Positions 7,187 through 14,717 of a stretch of 17,113 bases of DNA are shown in pieces. The position numbers and the translations under genes are program-made. This DNA comes from SIO4C1 sp039820425 (GTDB lineage Bacteria > Cyanobacteriota > Cyanobacteriia > Phormidesmidales > Phormidesmidaceae): contig JBCBQD010000116.1 of assembly GCA_039820425.1 (NCBI GenBank), forward strand, positions 1-17,113. The letters are read 5' to 3'. Numbering within the stretch: the stretch's first letter is position 1; each line of letters opens with the position of its first letter. The notes under the pieces are model-generated. The model did no database searches. It saw only the letters and a program-made list of their open reading frames with translations, and was not told the origin of the DNA.

Positions 7187-8911
7187 TTATTCTCCTTTGC
7201 GTCGAATACTCAGATATCGATCTTGCCGGATCGCCGTCATGATTTTCTGGATGCGATCGCGATCTTCCTCTAGCGTTACCAATAGATGAACCCCCAGTTC
7301 CAGGGCGGCCTCAAACTCAGGCTGTACAACTTCCCGCGCGCCGAGTTGGTTCAGGCTATCCACTTCTCGGGTTGTATGGGCCCGGGCAATGACATCAAGG
7401 TGGGGCGAAATTCTCAAAGCCCGCTGGAGCAGTAGTCGGGTGCTGATCGGGTCGGGCAGGGCGATGGCCAGGGCTTTGGCGGCGGCAAGTCGGGCTTTGT
7501 CTAAAATTTGCTCTGAATCGGCATCGCCGAGAATATAGGGAATCTTTTGATGGCGCAGGGGTTGAATGGCCGCTTCACTGTTTTCAATCACCAGGACGGG
7601 GTAGCCTTGCTGCTGCAAAATACTGACGATCACTTGACCGACTCGACCATAGCCTGCGACGACGACGTGATTTTCTAACTCATTTTCGATCCAAACCTGC
7701 TGGGGTGACTCCCAACGTTCTAATATTTGCTTGAGTTTGGGAAACTTGAGTAGCCATTCTCCCAATGGGGTGGCGCAGTTAAACAAAATGGGCGTAAACG
7801 CGAGGGTGATGGCCGTCGTGCCCAGCAGTAACAGATAAATCTTTTCTGAAATCAGATTGCTCTCCAGACCCACCAGGGCCAGTACAAACGAAAATTCTCC
7901 GATTTGATTGATGCCCAGGCTGCTGCGCAAGGCCGTCTTAAAGGAGTAGCCAAACGACAGCACAATGGGTAATACAATCAGCGCTTTGCCCAGCATCACC
8001 AGGGTCACCAACTCCAAAATAATCACCACGTTTTGGACTAAAACCTGCGGGTCGATCAGCATGCCGATGGAGGCAAAAAATAAACAGGCGAAGGTGTCTC
8101 GCAGGGGCAGCAGTCGCACTAGCGCATGGTCAGCATAGTCAATCTCAGCGATCATCAAGCCCGCCACAAACGCTCCGATCTCAATCGACAGCCCGAGTTG
8201 GGCCGTAATCAATGCAATCCCCAAGCAAAGGGCAATGATGGTGACTAGAAATAGTTCGTTACTCTCGGTGCGGGCCACGGCCCGGAGCAGTCGAGGAATA
8301 ATCCAATAGCCGAGTGCGATCGCAAATCCAATAAATCCGGCGACCTTTAGCAGCGAACTGCCGATGGCCAGGAGCAATCCCCCTTCCTGATTAAGCACCG
8401 GTACGATGGCAAGCATAATCCCCAGGGCCAGATCCTGAGCGATCAGGATCGCCAGCATAATCTGACCGTGGCGAGTGTTGGTCTCCCCCCGTTCGGTCAG
8501 GGTTTTGAGCACCACCGCCGTCGAGGATAGCGATAGGACTGCCCCCAAAAAGATCCCCTGGGGAACGGTTTGCGCCCAGCCAAAGACCCCCGTCACCAGG
8601 GCGACAATCGCAGTGGTCAAGCCAATTTGCAGCAGACTTCCCTGTATAGCCATGTTTCTCACCCGGTTTAGCTCCGCCAGCGAGAACTGGACCCCCAGGG
8701 AAAACAGTAAAAATGCTACCCCTAACTCCGCCAGGGCCCGAATTTGCTCAGCATCTTCGACCAGTCGAAACCCCAGCGGCCCAATTGCCAAACCCACCAG
8801 CAGGTAGCCTAGCAGTACTGGCTGCCGCAGTTTGTTGGCAAGAAAGCCGCCCACGGCTGACGCCCCAAGGACGACGGTGAGATCGAGGAGAAAGTGGTGG
8901 TTTTCGGTCAT
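7187..8911 (-). CDS. CPA2-type cation:proton antiporter with TrkA-N (KefB-like)
   Basis: A 574-residue inner-membrane antiporter. Residues about 6-385 form the Na+/H+ exchanger domain (PF00999) with about a dozen hydrophobic segments. Family landmarks are LRQPVLLGYLLVGLAIGP (28-45), FLLFSLGVQF (68-77), the AQD pair (159-161), LFFASIGMLIDP (277-288) and INQIGEFSF (334-342). Residues about 413-535 form a TrkA-N/RCK NAD-binding domain with GYGRVG (420-425). No TrkA-C domain follows. The likely role is K+ or Na+ efflux in exchange for protons, gated by a nucleotide. ATG 8911 is chosen because it gives the usual N-terminus. A TTG at 9013 would add 34 residues rich in Pro, Phe and Leu, translated from the homopurine tract, which looks artefactual. 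No Shine-Dalgarno precedes the ATG. The gene converges with the chimeric gene, 12 bases away. Confidence 0.85.
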   Translation of the reverse strand: MTENHHFLLDLTVVLGASAVGGFLANKLRQPVLLGYLLVGLAIGPLGFRLVEDAEQIRALAELGVAFLLFSLGVQFSLAELNRVRNMAIQGSLLQIGLTTAIVALVTGVFGWAQTVPQGIFLGAVLSLSSTAVVLKTLTERGETNTRHGQIMLAILIAQDLALGIMLAIVPVLNQEGGLLLAIGSSLLKVAGFIGFAIALGYWIIPRLLRAVARTESNELFLVTIIALCLGIALITAQLGLSIEIGAFVAGLMIAEIDYADHALVRLLPLRDTFACLFFASIGMLIDPQVLVQNVVIILELVTLVMLGKALIVLPIVLSFGYSFKTALRSSLGINQIGEFSFVLALVGLESNLISEKIYLLLLGTTAITLAFTPILFNCATPLGEWLLKFPKLKQILERWESPQQVWIENELENHVVVAGYGRVGQVIVSILQQQGYPVLVIENSEAAIQPLRHQKIPYILGDADSEQILDKARLAAAKALAIALPDPISTRLLLQRALRISPHLDVIARAHTTREVDSLNQLGAREVVQPEFEAALELGVHLLVTLEEDRDRIQKIMTAIRQDRYLSIRRKGE

Positions 8912-8985
8912 GGGGAAGGGGGGAAGGGAAAGGGGGAAAGGGGAAGGGAAAGGGGGAAAAGGAAAGGGAGAAAGGGGAAGGGAGG
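8912..8985. repeat. 74-base homopurine tract at antiporter start
   Basis: Every base from 8912 to 8985 is G or A on the plus strand, with many G-runs of three to six separated by two or three As. This satisfies the G-quadruplex pattern several times over, and the pyrimidine strand could form an i-motif or triplex. It directly precedes the antiporter ATG (minus strand), so the mRNA leader is C/U-rich. Confidence 0.85.
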
Positions 8986-9172
8986 TCGTCGGGGCAAAGG
9001 TCTCTTTGCCCAATGCAAGAACCCTAAGGTCCCCGCAGCATCCATATTGGGATCAATCAACCAACCCGTGGGAGCGTTACAGCGTACACTAAACTACAAA
9101 CAACGAACAACCAATCTCCCTTGGAATTTTCATCTTTAGGGGCTCTCTCCCCCTTAAGGATATTCATAATCT

Positions 9173-9801
9173 CTAAAAATCGGCTGACGCCATCGGTCGC
9201 CAGTCGTCGGAAAGGAATAAAGGCTGCCCAATAGTCAGGATAGGAATTGCCATCTACCCATCAGAGGGTCAGCACCTGGGTCTGGGCACCGGCCATCACA
9301 AAGGCGCAGGCCGTTAACCGCGGCGACCTCCCGCTCCGCTTCGCTGGCAGGTCTCACTGTCAGGGTATATTGCCCCATTTCCCCAGCTTGCGCCGTATTA
9401 ACCACGATTTGGTATGTGCCAGTTTCGGTCAAGATGCTTGTCAGCCGAGCGTGGGTGCCCTCGCCACTGTCATCGTCCTGACCCAAGAGGGTTTCATTGG
9501 GGCCGACCAACAACACAAAGGCATCAAAGTCATCGCTGATTAAATCAATAGTCACCTGCTGACCAGCGATCCCCTCAAAAGGATGCAGCCTGGCATAGCT
9601 GCCATCGGGGAGGGTCTTATCGTTGGCGGTCAGCTCCCCCGTGAGGGTAAAGGTCTCGATGGGCGTAGGTTGAGCAATTAAGGCGGGTGGGTAGCCGTTG
9701 CTTGTGGGCAATGGGCTGATGGCGATCGCAGAGGCTGGGCTTGTCAGCATCGCTAGCTGACAAGTCAACATCGGGGTCATTTTGCCGATGATCCAATTCA
9801 T
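9173..9801 (-). pseudogene. Decayed secreted PPC-domain / CHAT-domain protein
   Basis: The ATG at 9801 has a GGAG 8 bases upstream and opens a frame of 188 residues ending at 9235. Residues 1-25 look like a signal peptide ending near ASAIA. Residues about 50-150 are a bacterial pre-peptidase C-terminal (PPC) domain, with FTLTGELTANDKTL, DDFDAFVLLVGP and YQIVVNTAQAGEMGQYTLTV. The last part is out of frame: in the adjacent frame from 9314 the DNA reads AFVMAGAQTQVLTL, then TGA (9261-9263), then WVD, and shortly after YPDYWAAFIP. One more base shift gives SDDWRPMASADF and a stop at 9173-9175. These are the end motifs of a CHAT (caspase-like) peptidase domain. Full PPC-TPR-CHAT proteins are far longer, so a large internal deletion plus frameshifts and a nonsense codon are inferred. 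Confidence 0.7.
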
Positions 9802-10017
9802 TCAGGTGACTCCAGGGCTGTCGATTTGAGAGGGCTCGGGGATGCATCCTTGAGCTTCAACAAATGTGAAGAAATTTTGAAAGTTCTAATGCAAAATCCG
9901 CAAATAGAACCGTCGTTGTGTGTAGTTTCTCATTATTTAATGAATGAGAACAAGTACCTAGAAGATAGCTTGAACCCCTGAAAATAAAAGGACTGAAGCT
10001 GAACTCCATGGTTAAGA

Positions 10018-10057
10018 TACATTGCAATTGGATGAGTTACATTGCAATTGCATGAGT
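10018..10057. repeat. 20-bp tandem direct repeat upstream of chlB
   Basis: Two adjacent 20-base units (10018-10037, 10038-10057) share 19 of 20 bases. Each contains ACATTGCAATTG with the palindrome ATTGCAAT, then ATGAGT. The 20-bp period puts both on nearly the same DNA face, as for paired regulator sites. They lie about 205 bases before the chlB start. Confidence 0.7.
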
Positions 10058-10142
10058 GCTCACCCAGTCAGGATTTATCTCCACTATTCTGAGGTTTGGA
10101 TATGTCTAAGCTATCCATTTGAGCCATCAGTGCTTGCTGGTC

Positions 10143-10184
10143 TCAGGAGTCAGGAGTCAGAAATCAGGAGTCAGGAGTCAGCCA
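10143..10184. repeat. STRR heptamer array (TCAGGAG type)
   Basis: Six in-phase heptamers: TCAGGAG, TCAGGAG, TCAGAAA, TCAGGAG, TCAGGAG, TCAGCCA. This is the short tandemly repeated repetitive class known from filamentous cyanobacteria. It lies 79 bases before chlB. Confidence 0.85.
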
Positions 10185-10262
10185 TAAGCTGGGTACTGGG
10201 TTCTGAAGTCTGAATTCTGGGTTCTATCTTTAATTGATAACCCCAAGGGAGATAATTACGGT

Positions 10263-11789
10263 ATGAAATTGGCTTATTGGATGTACGCTGGCCCTGCCCA
10301 CATTGGCACCCTCCGCATTGCCAGCTCCTTTAAGAATGTTCATGCGATTATGCATGCGCCCCTGGGCGACGATTACTTTAACGTGATGCGCTCGATGCTC
10401 TCCCGTGAGCGTGACTTTACCCCCGTGACTGCCAGCGTCGTCGATCGCAATGTGCTGGCGCGGGGCTCCCAAGAAAAAGTGGTCAATAATATTACCCGCA
10501 AAGACCGCGAAGAGCACCCCGATCTGATTGTGCTCACCCCCACCTGCACCTCCAGCATTTTGCAAGAAGATCTAGAAAACTTTGTTGAACGCGCCCAGTT
10601 GGATGCTGAGGGTGACGTGATGCTGGCGGATGTCAATCACTATCGGGTGAATGAGTTGCAGGCTGCCGATCGCACGCTGCAACAAATCGTCGAGTATTAC
10701 CTCACCAAAGCTGAAAAAAGAGGTGAACTACCCACCAACAAGACTGAAAAGCCCTCGGTCAACATTATTGGCATGACCACCCTGGGGTTTCACAACAACC
10801 ACGATGCCACTGAGTTAAAGCGACTGATGCTAGAGCTGGGCATCGAGGTCAACACCTTGATCCCGGAGGGGGCTTCGGTCAACGACATCAAGAAATTACC
10901 CCAGGCCTGGTTCAATCTGGTGCCCTACCGCGAGATCGGCCCCGGCACCGCCAGCTACTTACAAGAGAAGTTTGGCATGCCCTGTGTAGATATTACCCCC
11001 ATGGGGATTGTCGAAACGGCTCGCTGTATTCGGGCAATTCAAAAGATTCTGAATGAGAACGGGGTCGCGGCCGACTACGCGCAGTTCATCGACGACAAGA
11101 CCCGGTTTGCCTCCCAGGCGGCTTGGTTCTCTCGATCGATCGATTGCCAAAACCTCACTGGCAAGCGCTGCGTCGTCTTTGGGGACAGCACCCACGCGGC
11201 GGCGATCACTAAGATTTTGTCTCGGGAGATGGGCATTCGGGTTGTGCTAGCGGGCACCTATTGCAAATATGACGCTGACTGGTTTACCGAACAGGTGGGC
11301 GATTTTTGCGACGAGGTGTTAATCAGTGAAGATAACGGTGCGATCGCAGACAAGATCGCCAAACTCGAGCCCGCCGCCATTTTCGGCACTCAGATGGAAC
11401 GCCACGTCGGCAAGCGCTTAGAGATCCCCTGCGGCGTGATTGCTGCCCCTATCCACGTGCAAAACTTCCCCGTGGGCTATCGACCGTTCCTCGGGTACGA
11501 AGGGGCCAACCAAATCGTGGATTTGATCTACAACTCCTTTACCCTGGGCATGGAAGACCACCTACTGGAGATCTTCGGTGGCCACGACACCAAGGAAGTG
11601 ATCACCAAGACCATGTCAGCCGACTCCGATTTGGGCTGGAGCAAAGATGGCTTAACCGAGCTTAACCGCATCCCCGGCTTTGTGCGCGGTAAGGTCAAGC
11701 GCAACACCGAGAAATTTGCCCGCGAACGTGGTATCTCTGAGATCACAGCAGAGGTGCTGTATGCGGCGAAGGAGGCGGTGGGAGCTTAG
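10263..11789 (+). CDS. chlB: Light-independent protochlorophyllide reductase subunit B
   Basis: A 508-residue protein of the usual ChlB length and sequence. With ChlN it forms the NB component of the dark-operative, nitrogenase-like enzyme. This takes electrons from the ChlL iron protein and reduces the D-ring double bond of protochlorophyllide to chlorophyllide a, allowing greening in the dark or under low oxygen. MKLAYWMYAGPAHIGTLRIA opens the protein. Asp36 in APLGDDYF corresponds to the unusual Asp ligand of the NB [4Fe-4S] cluster described for the bacterial enzyme. The conserved TPTCTSS (92-98) is present, and the last 50 or so residues are the C-terminal PCP_red domain (LGWSKDGLTELNRIPGFVRG). 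AAGGGAG 11 bases upstream supports the ATG. The gene is solitary; chlL and chlN are not in the window. Tandem repeats upstream may be regulatory. Confidence 0.97.
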   Translation: MKLAYWMYAGPAHIGTLRIASSFKNVHAIMHAPLGDDYFNVMRSMLSRERDFTPVTASVVDRNVLARGSQEKVVNNITRKDREEHPDLIVLTPTCTSSILQEDLENFVERAQLDAEGDVMLADVNHYRVNELQAADRTLQQIVEYYLTKAEKRGELPTNKTEKPSVNIIGMTTLGFHNNHDATELKRLMLELGIEVNTLIPEGASVNDIKKLPQAWFNLVPYREIGPGTASYLQEKFGMPCVDITPMGIVETARCIRAIQKILNENGVAADYAQFIDDKTRFASQAAWFSRSIDCQNLTGKRCVVFGDSTHAAAITKILSREMGIRVVLAGTYCKYDADWFTEQVGDFCDEVLISEDNGAIADKIAKLEPAAIFGTQMERHVGKRLEIPCGVIAAPIHVQNFPVGYRPFLGYEGANQIVDLIYNSFTLGMEDHLLEIFGGHDTKEVITKTMSADSDLGWSKDGLTELNRIPGFVRGKVKRNTEKFARERGISEITAEVLYAAKEAVGA

Positions 11790-12161
11790 ATACGGTGAGA
11801 TAGCAAGGTAGTGAGATGGTGAGGTAGTGAGATGGTGAGATGGTGAGGAAAGCTATTCATCCACTGACTGGCACAGCGCACTCAAAAAGGCCACCCTTTA
11901 AATCATCGGCAATATAACTCCCCCGAAATCACTCACAAAGCCACTGTATCCCCCCTTGGGTGCTCTGGATTAACCCAGGGCCAACTTTATTGGTTCGGCA
12001 TTTCTTGTCCTATCAGGTTGGCTCTGCTATTTGTCATTTAGCTTGCTTTACAATAGGAGTACGACTCAGCTTTTTATGGGGTTGGATTAACTTCCTATGG
12101 TCGCTGCCAAAGGTCTTAAATCATCGCAAACCCCCACATCAGCGGATGTGATACTGCCGCA
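11790..12161. other. Intergenic region downstream of chlB
   Basis: About 370 bases. The first part holds the GGTAGTGAGAT repeats. Further on CCTTGGGT (11956-11963) can pair with ACCCAGGG (11975-11982) across an 11-base loop, but no T-run follows. A 63-codon ORF at 11960-12151 has no family resemblance or start signal and is not called. Confidence 0.5.
11807..11848. repeat. GGTAGTGAGATGGTGA tandem repeat after chlB
   Basis: Two perfect 16-base units GGTAGTGAGATGGTGA (11807-11822, 11823-11838) and a partial third, starting 18 bases after the chlB stop. The GGTAGTG word also recurs around the palindromic repeats at 5620-5720 and 16795-16850. Confidence 0.75.
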
Positions 12162-12656
12162 ATGAACGATAAAATTAGTTTTCGTCAGTCAATTAAATCC
12201 GATCTCCCCGTATTGGAAGAAATCCGGCAGAAGGCATTCGCACCAGTCTTTGAGTCTTTTCGAAGCATTCTCGGTGATCAAATATATTCTTTAGCTCAAG
12301 AACCCGAAGATAATCAACAGGGCCAACTATTAAACGATATGTTTTTGCCTGAGACAGTGTGGCAGACATATGTTGTTGAATTGTCAGGTGAGGTGGTAGG
12401 GTTTGTATCGATTCGGATGGACTCTGATTCGAAGGTAGGTGAAATTGGGCTGAATGCAGTACATCCAGATCATTCTGGACAGGGTATAGGCACTGAAATG
12501 TACAAATTCGCCACGGATAAAATGAAGTTAAGTGGAATGCAGGTAGCAACTGTCGCAACTGGAGGAGATCCTAGCCACGAACCTGCTCGACGAGCTTATG
12601 AAAAATCAGGGTTCAATGTGCAAATTCCAAGCGTCTGGATGTGCCAAATACTATGA
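12162..12656 (+). CDS. GNAT-family N-acetyltransferase
   Basis: A 164-residue soluble acyltransferase of the Gcn5-related fold (PF00583). The N-terminal part (FRQSIKSDLPVLEEIRQKAF) is typical of the first strand and helices. Motif A is at about 95-122, IGLNAVHPDHSGQGIG followed by TEMYKF, which binds the acetyl-CoA pyrophosphate. The usual Arg/Gln at the first position of the Q/R-x-x-G-x-G loop is Ser105 here. The final motif ARRAYEKSGF (142-151) is the standard C-terminal helix and turn. The substrate cannot be read from sequence: amines, amino acids, peptide N-termini or antibiotics are all possible. There is no evident ribosome binding site before ATG 12162. The gene stands alone and is followed by two strong hairpins. 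Its DNA is AT-richer than chlB, consistent with an accessory gene. Confidence 0.85.
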   Translation: MNDKISFRQSIKSDLPVLEEIRQKAFAPVFESFRSILGDQIYSLAQEPEDNQQGQLLNDMFLPETVWQTYVVELSGEVVGFVSIRMDSDSKVGEIGLNAVHPDHSGQGIGTEMYKFATDKMKLSGMQVATVATGGDPSHEPARRAYEKSGFNVQIPSVWMCQIL

Positions 12657-12722
12657 AAAGCCTAACGATGGTCGAAGCGCATGAGAAAACCTGATTTAGG
12701 TATCCGTCAGCAAAAATAAAGT

Positions 12723-12773
12723 AAAGCTTTCTGGGATATCTAGCGGATTAGGCGTATTATCCAGAAAGTTTTT
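12723..12773 (+). terminator. Probable intrinsic terminator after the acetyltransferase gene
   Basis: AAAGCTTTCTGG(G)ATA (12723-12738) pairs with TATCCAGAAAGTTTT (12758-12772): a stem of about 15 pairs with one bulged G, one G-T wobble and a 19-base loop, ending in a T-run (TTTTT). It begins 66 bases after the stop codon. The long loop and modest GC make it a weak terminator at best. Confidence 0.5.
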
Positions 12774-12783
12774 AGAATATCTG

Positions 12784-12811
12784 CTTTATCTAGGCAATCA
12801 TCTAGAAAAAG
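12784..12811. other. Second stem-loop
   Basis: CTTTATCTAG (12784-12793) pairs with CTAGAAAAAG (12802-12811): ten positions with one A-A mismatch and an 8-base loop. It lies 10 bases after the first hairpin and is of unknown role. Confidence 0.45.
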
Positions 12812-12905
12812 TCTGAATAACTGTGATTTCAGGGTGGTTATGCAGACGGTTTCTGTATGAATTTATAGATGGATTTGATTAACGTCAGAAGTGTAGGAAA
12901 ACCTT

Positions 12906-13448
12906 ATGGTGAGTAAAGTAGGATTTGATTTTGATGAATTCGGCGGCAATGTCGATGTTGTCATCGTTAAAGGGGATAAAGATCAGCTAACCAATTCCAG
13001 TTATCTAAAGTCTTTTCAAGGCGACTGGCGTTTTGATCAACAACAGAGTCAATCGTGGAGTTTTTATAATGGGACAACTTACCCAGCAGAGGGTATCGAA
13101 GCATTAGCGCAAGCATTATCGAAAGAGTTTATGACTAAAGCAATTTATTTTTACTTTGGAGATGCCTCAGGCTGGATGGGGTATAAGTTATTTGAAAATG
13201 GAGAGAAAAGAGAAGACTATAGTTTTGGTGAAAGTTATGACGAAGAAATGGCTGTAATGGGGGTGGATTTGACTGAGTCGAGAAAAGACGGAACGGTTGT
13301 GGCGAACGACGACGGTATGCAGTTTCTGTTCTGGAGTTTGCTTCGCACGAAAGCCAAAGATGAAGTCATGGGTGGAGAAAAATTTATTGATGAGTTTCTC
13401 CGAGAAGAAAGCGCTTATATTGGTTGGGATCTTATGCCGAGTAGCTAA
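12906..13448 (+). CDS. Acidic hypothetical protein
   Basis: A 180-residue soluble protein, rich in Asp, Glu and aromatic residues, that I cannot assign to a family. The ATG at 12906 has an AGGA about 9 bases upstream. It opens VSKVGFDFDEFGGNVDVVIV and contains a Tyr/Phe-rich middle (YFYFGDASGWMGYKLFENGE, 97-116) and an acidic stretch after it. No signal peptide, membrane helix or catalytic motif stands out. Small acidic single-copy proteins of this kind in accessory regions are often immunity or anti-toxin-like, but no toxin gene is adjacent, so this is only a possibility. A GC-rich hairpin lies 36 bases after its stop, followed by the convergent GAF/TIR-like gene. Confidence 0.65.
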   Translation: MVSKVGFDFDEFGGNVDVVIVKGDKDQLTNSSYLKSFQGDWRFDQQQSQSWSFYNGTTYPAEGIEALAQALSKEFMTKAIYFYFGDASGWMGYKLFENGEKREDYSFGESYDEEMAVMGVDLTESRKDGTVVANDDGMQFLFWSLLRTKAKDEVMGGEKFIDEFLREESAYIGWDLMPSS

Positions 13449-13461
13449 GTGTCTGTTAAGA

Positions 13462-13531
13462 AATAACCTCATGATGGTTCAAAGCCCCCCTTTTCAAGAG
13501 GGAGGCAAATGCAACAGAGTGCGAGGTTATT
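13462..13531. repeat. Nested inverted repeat between convergent genes
   Basis: Outer arms AATAACCTC (13462-13470) and GAGGTTATT (13523-13531) are perfect 9-base inverted repeats. Between them GCCCCCCTTTTC-AAGAGGGAGGC (13484-13506) folds into an 11-position stem with one mismatch and one wobble. The inner part resembles the C-rich/G-rich intergenic hairpins common in cyanobacteria. It may end transcription from both sides or be a miniature mobile element. Confidence 0.6.
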
Positions 13532-13616
13532 ACTTTACAGGTGCTAACTATAGAGGAAGATCGTAATTACAAGCCTGTAGTCTCAGCAGTCGTTGGGCAT
13601 CAAGGCAATGGGGTTG

Positions 13617-14717
13617 TTACCCAGGAATTTCAATATAGGGTTTTGCATCCCGAAATTCCGGATCTCGGTATAGCTCTGGGATGAACGAATTGAGCACCTC
13701 TTCGATCGGAATCGGGTTAGTATCTCCCGGATTCCAGGTACAAATGCCGTCTCGATGAATTTCGTACTTATAGCACTGGTAGTTTCGGATATCAAACGGC
13801 AACGAATCGTTATCTTCTCTATGTCGAAATAAAAGGAATTTCTTGCCTAAAATCATCATCATGCCTAACTCTAGCATCACGTTAGAGTTACAGCTCGTAA
13901 TATCAACAATGCCAAAATGAGCATCCCTAATTTGATTCATGATTTCAGAAATAATGTATTCCTTTCCAGGGGGATGAACATAACGCTTTGCCTGAATTTG
14001 ATGATGCAACAAAAAATCTCTAACGCAGTCCTCCAATTCTAAAAATTTAGGTTCATCAGTTCTAAAAGGTCTCGCAATAAATCCAGTACGATAAGGATTA
14101 AGATGCCATTTTGACTGGCGCACTATCTCCTTGAATTGAGCAATTGCTTTCGTCGTTTGAAAATCGTTTAACTCATGGGCATCTGCTTTCCAGATGAGAT
14201 TGGCTATGGGCTTAGAAAGCCGTTTCAACACTTCGAGTGTTTCTACGGTCAAAATGCCAGACATCGGCAACTCAACGGAGTAAATCCCCCAGAGGGCATC
14301 CCTGAAAAATAAAGGAACAGCCATAATCGAATCAGTATCCCTGAAAAAATCCAGCACTCCTGGGTCAAGCAAGCCGTCAGTTGCTAAATTCTGAACCGGT
14401 TGAGATAGATCCTGATTGCAAATATCTTCTATCCAGATCGGCTCACGGTGGTTATAAATCCAGGGCCAAACCCCTTTAGATTGCTCACTAACTTCAAAGG
14501 GTTTTAGGTCGTCTCGGCGACTAATATTCATACTGGCAAAAGGTTGAAGAATGTCGTGAAATCTACCTTCTTGTTTCCATAAGATATCGACGATATGAGC
14601 ATTAAGGTTCTCTTTGATCCGAAGGTTGACAATATCTAAAACCTGACGCGCCTCATCTCGCGTAAGAAAGTCAATCGTCAAACTCAGTTTGTCTAGCTCA
14701 CGGAACATTTCTATCAC
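13617..14717 (-). CDS. GAF-domain protein with C-terminal TIR/nucleoside deoxyribosyltransferase-like domain
   Basis: About 366 residues as called. In the numbering from the furthest upstream TTG (14735), residues about 20-185 look like a GAF sensor domain (WPWIYNHREPIWIEDIC, then DSIMAVPLFFRDALWGIYSVE). Residues about 215-325 are a Rossmann-like effector: GFIARPFR (218-225), ISEIMNQIRDAHFGIVDIT (262-280), NSNVMLELGMMMILGKKFLLF (283-303, with Glu289) and LPFDIRNYQ (312-320). The N-x-N-V-x-x-E-L-G plus GK pattern is shared with TIR-like NADase and nucleoside 2-deoxyribosyltransferase-like domains, often found in bacterial defence proteins. The likely job is ligand-triggered nucleotide or NAD cleavage, but this is inferred. 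GTG 14717 is preferred (GAGG 8 bases upstream); ATG 14708 and TTG 14735 are alternatives. It converges with the acidic protein gene. Confidence 0.75.
   Translation of the reverse strand: MIEMFRELDKLSLTIDFLTRDEARQVLDIVNLRIKENLNAHIVDILWKQEGRFHDILQPFASMNISRRDDLKPFEVSEQSKGVWPWIYNHREPIWIEDICNQDLSQPVQNLATDGLLDPGVLDFFRDTDSIMAVPLFFRDALWGIYSVELPMSGILTVETLEVLKRLSKPIANLIWKADAHELNDFQTTKAIAQFKEIVRQSKWHLNPYRTGFIARPFRTDEPKFLELEDCVRDFLLHHQIQAKRYVHPPGKEYIISEIMNQIRDAHFGIVDITSCNSNVMLELGMMMILGKKFLLFRHREDNDSLPFDIRNYQCYKYEIHRDGICTWNPGDTNPIPIEEVLNSFIPELYRDPEFRDAKPYIEIPG

Larger units (their letters stand above)
9802..10262. other. Divergent intergenic region upstream of chlB
   Basis: A 461-base region between the decayed PPC/CHAT gene (leftward) and chlB (rightward). 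It holds a 20-bp tandem repeat (10018-10057), a heptamer array (10143-10184) and the chlB ribosome binding site AAGGGAG (10245-10251). I see no credible gene; a short ORF at 10022-10213 ends inside the repeats and is not believable. Confidence 0.6.

Noticed and set aside
8912..9013. 34-residue N-terminal extension of the antiporter from TTG 9013.
   Set aside because: It is translated from a homopurine repeat and gives a low-complexity Pro/Phe/Leu string; family proteins start near the ATG at 8911.
10022..10213. 63-codon ORF upstream of chlB.
   Set aside because: It runs through the tandem repeat and the heptamer array; no start signal and no family.
11960..12151. 63-codon ORF between chlB and the acetyltransferase gene.
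   Set aside because: No ribosome binding site, no recognisable sequence; likely chance.
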